A stretch of DNA of 23,402 bases. Source: AG41 sp965653495. Its GTDB lineage: Bacteria; Gemmatimonadota; Gemmatimonadetes; Gemmatimonadales; GWC2-71-9. Below the pieces are notes generated by a model, which was not told the DNA's origin, did not search any database, and worked only from the letters and a program-made list of their open reading frames with translations. This document shows, piece by piece, positions 20,655 through 23,402 of this stretch. Position 1 is the stretch's first letter, and each line of letters starts with the position of its first letter. A program made the position numbers and the translations under genes. Location: positions 1 through 23,402 of the forward strand of contig CBFHAJ010000044.1 in NCBI GenBank assembly GCA_965653495.1, given 5' to 3'.

Positions 20655-21838
20655 CCGACATCGCGTATCACCCGACTCGACTGCGCGCGGTGCGTGATCA
20701 ATGCCGCGCGTTGCGCGCGGCCGAGTTCCCCTGGACCGCCGACACCGTCTACCTGAACAATGCTTCCATTGGGCCGATCCCCGAGCGCACGCGGCGGGTG
20801 CTCGACGAATTCACCGCCAAGCGCACCGCGCCGCATCTGTTGCCCGATCGCGAGCTCCAGGCCGGGCTGCAGGCAGCGCGCGCCGCCGTCGCCCGGCTGC
20901 TCAACGCCGACCCGGCGGAGATCGCCCTCGCCACCAACACGAGCCACGGGCTGAACCTCGCGGCCCGGGCGCTGCCCCTGAAGCCCGGGGACGTCATCCT
21001 CGTCTCTGACCGCGAGTTCCCGGCGAACATGTACCCATGGCTACTCTTGAAAAAGCAGGGGATCGACGTCGAGCTCGCGCCCTGCGCGAGCGAGGGCTGG
21101 CCCGACGAGGACTACCTGGTCGAGCGGTTGCACGACCCCAGAGTGCGTGTGCTCGCGGTTTCGTTCGTGCAGTTCTCCAACGGCTATCGTGCGGACCTGG
21201 GTCGGCTGGGCGCGGCGTGCCGGGCCAACGGCACGTTCCTCGTGGTCGACGGCATCCAGGGAGTGGGGAACTGCGCCCTCGACGTGCGCGACACGCCGGT
21301 CGATATCCTCGCGTGCGGCGGCCAGAAGTGGCTGCTCTCCCCCTGGGGGTCGGGGTTCGTGTACGTGCGGCGCGAGCTGATCTCCGCGCTCGAGCCGGCG
21401 GTGGCCGGCTGGATGGCGTTCGAGGGGACCGACGACTTTTCCCGCCTGACCGACTACAACCCGACCTTCCGCCCCGACGCTCGCCGCTTCGAGATGGTCA
21501 CGCTCCCGTTTCAGGACTTCCACGGCATGACGTCGTCGGTCGGGATGCTCACAGAGCTGGGATTGGACGACATCGCGCAGTATGCGCGCACGCTGCACGA
21601 GCCGGTGTTGCGATGGGCGGACGAGAACGGCGTGCGCGTGGCGTCACCGCGCGAGGAGTCGCACCGCTCCGCGATCATCTGTCTCGCGCCCGAGCATCCC
21701 GCCGAAGCGTATCACGCGCTCAAGCGCGCGCACGTGGTGTGCTCGCTTCGCGAGGGCGCCATCCGTCTGGCCCCGCACTGCTACAACACCGTGGAGGAGA
21801 TGGAGCGCGTGTTGGATGTGCTGGATCAGCTAGAGTAG
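20651..21838 (+). CDS. Class V PLP-dependent aminotransferase
   Basis: A 395-residue fold-type I PLP enzyme of the cysteine desulfurase/isopenicillin epimerase-like group. VYLNNASIGPIP (about 33-44) is the N-terminal substrate loop. ATNTSHGLNLAAR binds the cofactor phosphate. VDGIQGVGN carries the PLP-ring Asp, and CGGQKWLLSPWGSGFVYV holds the Schiff-base Lys. The protein has a full-length C-terminal domain. No clear catalytic Cys loop near the end, so cysteine desulfurase activity is not assured. The ATG overlaps the permease stop by 4 bases, so the two are translationally coupled. The substrate is not evident. The heptamer hairpin follows its stop. Confidence 0.9.
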   Translation: MTDIAYHPTRLRAVRDQCRALRAAEFPWTADTVYLNNASIGPIPERTRRVLDEFTAKRTAPHLLPDRELQAGLQAARAAVARLLNADPAEIALATNTSHGLNLAARALPLKPGDVILVSDREFPANMYPWLLLKKQGIDVELAPCASEGWPDEDYLVERLHDPRVRVLAVSFVQFSNGYRADLGRLGAACRANGTFLVVDGIQGVGNCALDVRDTPVDILACGGQKWLLSPWGSGFVYVRRELISALEPAVAGWMAFEGTDDFSRLTDYNPTFRPDARRFEMVTLPFQDFHGMTSSVGMLTELGLDDIAQYARTLHEPVLRWADENGVRVASPREESHRSAIICLAPEHPAEAYHALKRAHVVCSLREGAIRLAPHCYNTVEEMERVLDVLDQLE

Positions 21839-21846
21839 GAAAACGC

Positions 21847-21902
21847 GTTACACGTTGCATGTCTCACGTTCCACGTGGGACGTGGAACCTGCAACGTGCA
21901 AC
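21847..21902. repeat. Heptamer-register inverted repeat, copy 2
   Basis: Eight consecutive 7-base units: GTTACAC, GTTGCAT, GTCTCAC, GTTCCAC, then GTGGGAC, GTGGAAC, CTGCAAC, GTGCAAC. The left arm follows the same unit order as copy 1 (third unit begins GTC, fourth is GTTCCAC). Arms pair at about 23 of 28 positions. It fills nearly the whole 68-base space between two convergent stop codons. There is no T-tract after the hairpin, so an intrinsic terminator role is uncertain. Confidence 0.85.
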
Positions 21903-21906
21903 GCAG

Positions 21907-22475
21907 TCACATCACTGCCCCCCGGTGCCCATCCCCCCACCCCGCCCACGCCACGAACAGCCATCCGAACACGAGCCCCCCGATCGCCAGCGCGAGCTCC
22001 GAGGACGGCGGCGGGCTGAACAGTGATCCGAGATACGACAGCAACAGGACGGCGACGAAGGACCAGAAGCCATAGCGCCCGACGCCGTCGCGCGCCTGCG
22101 TGCCCCTCGCGTACAACCACAGCCCCGCAAGGAACATCACGCACTCCGTCAGGACTGTTCCAGGGACGGAGTTCCAAAGCCCGAGGCCCAAGCCCCTTCC
22201 TCCTGGGAAGAGCGGCATGTCGGGACGGTGCGTAACGAAGTCGAGCACCCAGTGACTGACGACCAGCAGCCCGATGACCACTCCCGCCCGACGGTCGCCC
22301 GCGCGCCCGCGATACAGCACGCCGAACAGCACGCCCCATCCGATCAGCATGATCAGGCTGTGGGAGATCGGGATGGAATCGAGCCAGAGGTTGAGGAAGG
22401 GATTGGGGCCGGGAACGAGGTGCGCGGGGCCGCGCGCTTGGCGGCGAGCGCCACGGCGTAGTGACCGATGAACAT
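21907..22475 (-). pseudogene. Polytopic membrane protein gene with internal deletion/frameshift
   Basis: The gene has an intact start (ATG 22475, GGAG Shine-Dalgarno, 9 bases after tyrS) and the N-terminus MFIGHYAVALAAKRAAPRTS, but this frame stops after about 40 codons. The rest lies in another frame and is well preserved: PGPNPFLNLWLDSIPISHSL, GWGVLFGVLYRG, VIGLLVVSHWVLDFVTHRPD, GLWNSVPGTVLTE and three more hydrophobic segments. From memory of this membrane-protein family, about 28-30 residues including one membrane segment are missing at the junction (near 22411-22424). The pattern suggests a deletion that is not a multiple of three. Function of the family is not established; the His and Asp residues give it a hydrolase-like annotation in databases. 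An assembly error is possible. Confidence 0.7.
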
Positions 22476-22484
22476 GCGCGTCTC

Positions 22485-23402
22485 CTACGATTGGCGACGC
22501 AGCAGCGCGTACTCCTTCTTGCCCTTGCGGAGCAGAACGTTGCCGCCGGCCAACCAGTCCGCGGGGGTCAGAGAGCGCTCGACGTCCTTCGCTCGCTCCT
22601 GATTCACGTAAACGCCGCCCTGCTCGATCTGCCGGCGTGCATCGGCCTTGGATTTCACTAACCCCGCCTGCACCAGCGCGTCGACGAGTGTGACCCCATC
22701 GACCGATACGGCCGTCGTCGGGATCTCCCGCGCCATCTCGTCGAACACACCCGCCTTCACGTTGTGGGGGTCGAAGTCGCCGAACAGGATCGCGCTGACG
22801 CCGGTGGCGTTCTGTGCGGCCTCCTTGCCGTGCACGAGGGTCGTGACATCTTCCGCGAGCACAGCTTGAGCCTCGCGCTCGCCGGGATCCTTCGCATGCG
22901 CCTTGAGCAGGCTCGAGATGCCCTGCGGTCCGTCCTTGGGCAAGAAGGTGAACAGCTTGAGGTAGCGCTCCACGTCGCGGTCGTCGACGTTGATCCAATA
23001 TTGGTAGAACCGATAGGCCGAGGTGAGCGCCGGATCGAGCCACAGGGCCCCCGCCTCCGACTTCCCGAACTTCGCGCCCGACGCGGTCGTGACGAGCGGC
23101 GCCACCAAGCCGTGCGCGTCCTTGCCCTCCACCCGCCGGATCAGGTCGATGCCCGCCGTGATGTTGCCCCACTGGTCGCTCCCGCCCACCTGGATGGTGC
23201 ACTGCTTGGTGCGCGCCAGGTGCAGGAAATCGTACGCCTGCAGCAACATGTAACTGAATTCGGTGTAGGAGATGCCGGCTTCGAGCCGCGCCTGCACCGA
23301 CTCCTTCTGGAGCATGATGTTGACAGTGAAATGCTTCCCGATGTCGCGCAGGAAGTCCACCAGCCGCTGCTCGACGAGCCAGTCGGCGTTGTTCAACACC
23401 AG
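22485..23402 (-). CDS. tyrS: Tyrosyl-tRNA synthetase, C-terminal part (5' end outside window)
   Basis: About 305 C-terminal residues of bacterial TyrRS, which charges tRNA-Tyr. NNADWL, SYTEFSYMLLQAYDFLHL and QVGGSDQWGNITAGIDLIRR belong to the catalytic domain and tyrosine pocket. KFGKS is the KMSKS-class loop in the variant typical of bacterial TyrRS. The anticodon-binding region follows, with LKLFTFLP and ILFGDF, and an S4-like RNA-binding tail (VDALVQAGLVKSKADARRQIEQGGVYVN). The frame is open to the window end, and roughly the first 115 residues with the HIGH motif lie outside. The TAG at 22485 precedes the broken membrane-protein gene by 9 bases. Confidence 0.97.
   Translation of the reverse strand: MVLNNADWLVEQRLVDFLRDIGKHFTVNIMLQKESVQARLEAGISYTEFSYMLLQAYDFLHLARTKQCTIQVGGSDQWGNITAGIDLIRRVEGKDAHGLVAPLVTTASGAKFGKSEAGALWLDPALTSAYRFYQYWINVDDRDVERYLKLFTFLPKDGPQGISSLLKAHAKDPGEREAQAVLAEDVTTLVHGKEAAQNATGVSAILFGDFDPHNVKAGVFDEMAREIPTTAVSVDGVTLVDALVQAGLVKSKADARRQIEQGGVYVNQERAKDVERSLTPADWLAGGNVLLRKGKKEYALLRRQS

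Overview
The window is about 70% G+C and almost fully coding, with no gap over 110 bases. It reads like a chromosomal segment of a Gram-negative, FCB-group bacterium; Gemmatimonadota is my best guess. Reasons are the high G+C, a PorX-type response regulator, Bacteroidota-like TAnnTTTG promoter boxes, and a glycan locus of heptosyltransferase plus many GT4 enzymes. This placement is an inference from gene content; no rRNA is present. I saw no tRNA, insertion sequence, CRISPR array or prophage.

Region 1 (1-5450, minus strand) runs in transcription order: GT9 heptosyltransferase, a 125-residue unknown protein, a DnaB C-terminal-domain ATPase, YebC, RuvC, RuvA, a 61-residue zinc-ribbon protein, and RuvB (cut by the window start). 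Most junctions are 4-base GTGA overlaps, so this looks like one Holliday-junction/regulator operon. Two short-period repeat modules sit in it, one octamer-based (4042-4097) and one heptamer-based hairpin (3058-3127).

Region 2 (5507-18689) is an envelope or glycan locus. A plus-strand operon encodes PorX, an MsbA-like ABC exporter, a GT2 glycosyltransferase, a SAM methyltransferase and a CgeB-like glycosyltransferase. It converges on a minus-strand tandem pair of GT4 genes. Divergent from these are a short YidC/Oxa1 paralogue and four GT4 genes. The first of the four is frameshifted at a run of 11 G. The genes together suggest assembly, modification and export of a surface glycan, with PorX as candidate regulator.

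Region 3 (18686-23402) holds a patatin-like phospholipase fused to a C-terminal single-cluster ferredoxin domain, a lone DppC-type permease translationally coupled to a class V aminotransferase, a broken membrane-protein gene, and the C-terminal part of TyrS. A second copy of the heptamer hairpin fills the space between the convergent aminotransferase and membrane-protein genes.

Most notable are the patatin-ferredoxin fusion, two dispersed heptamer-register hairpins, probable leaderless promoters at a fixed distance from start codons, three G11 tracts in the glycan locus (one breaking a gene), and a zinc-ribbon gene wedged between ruvA and ruvB.
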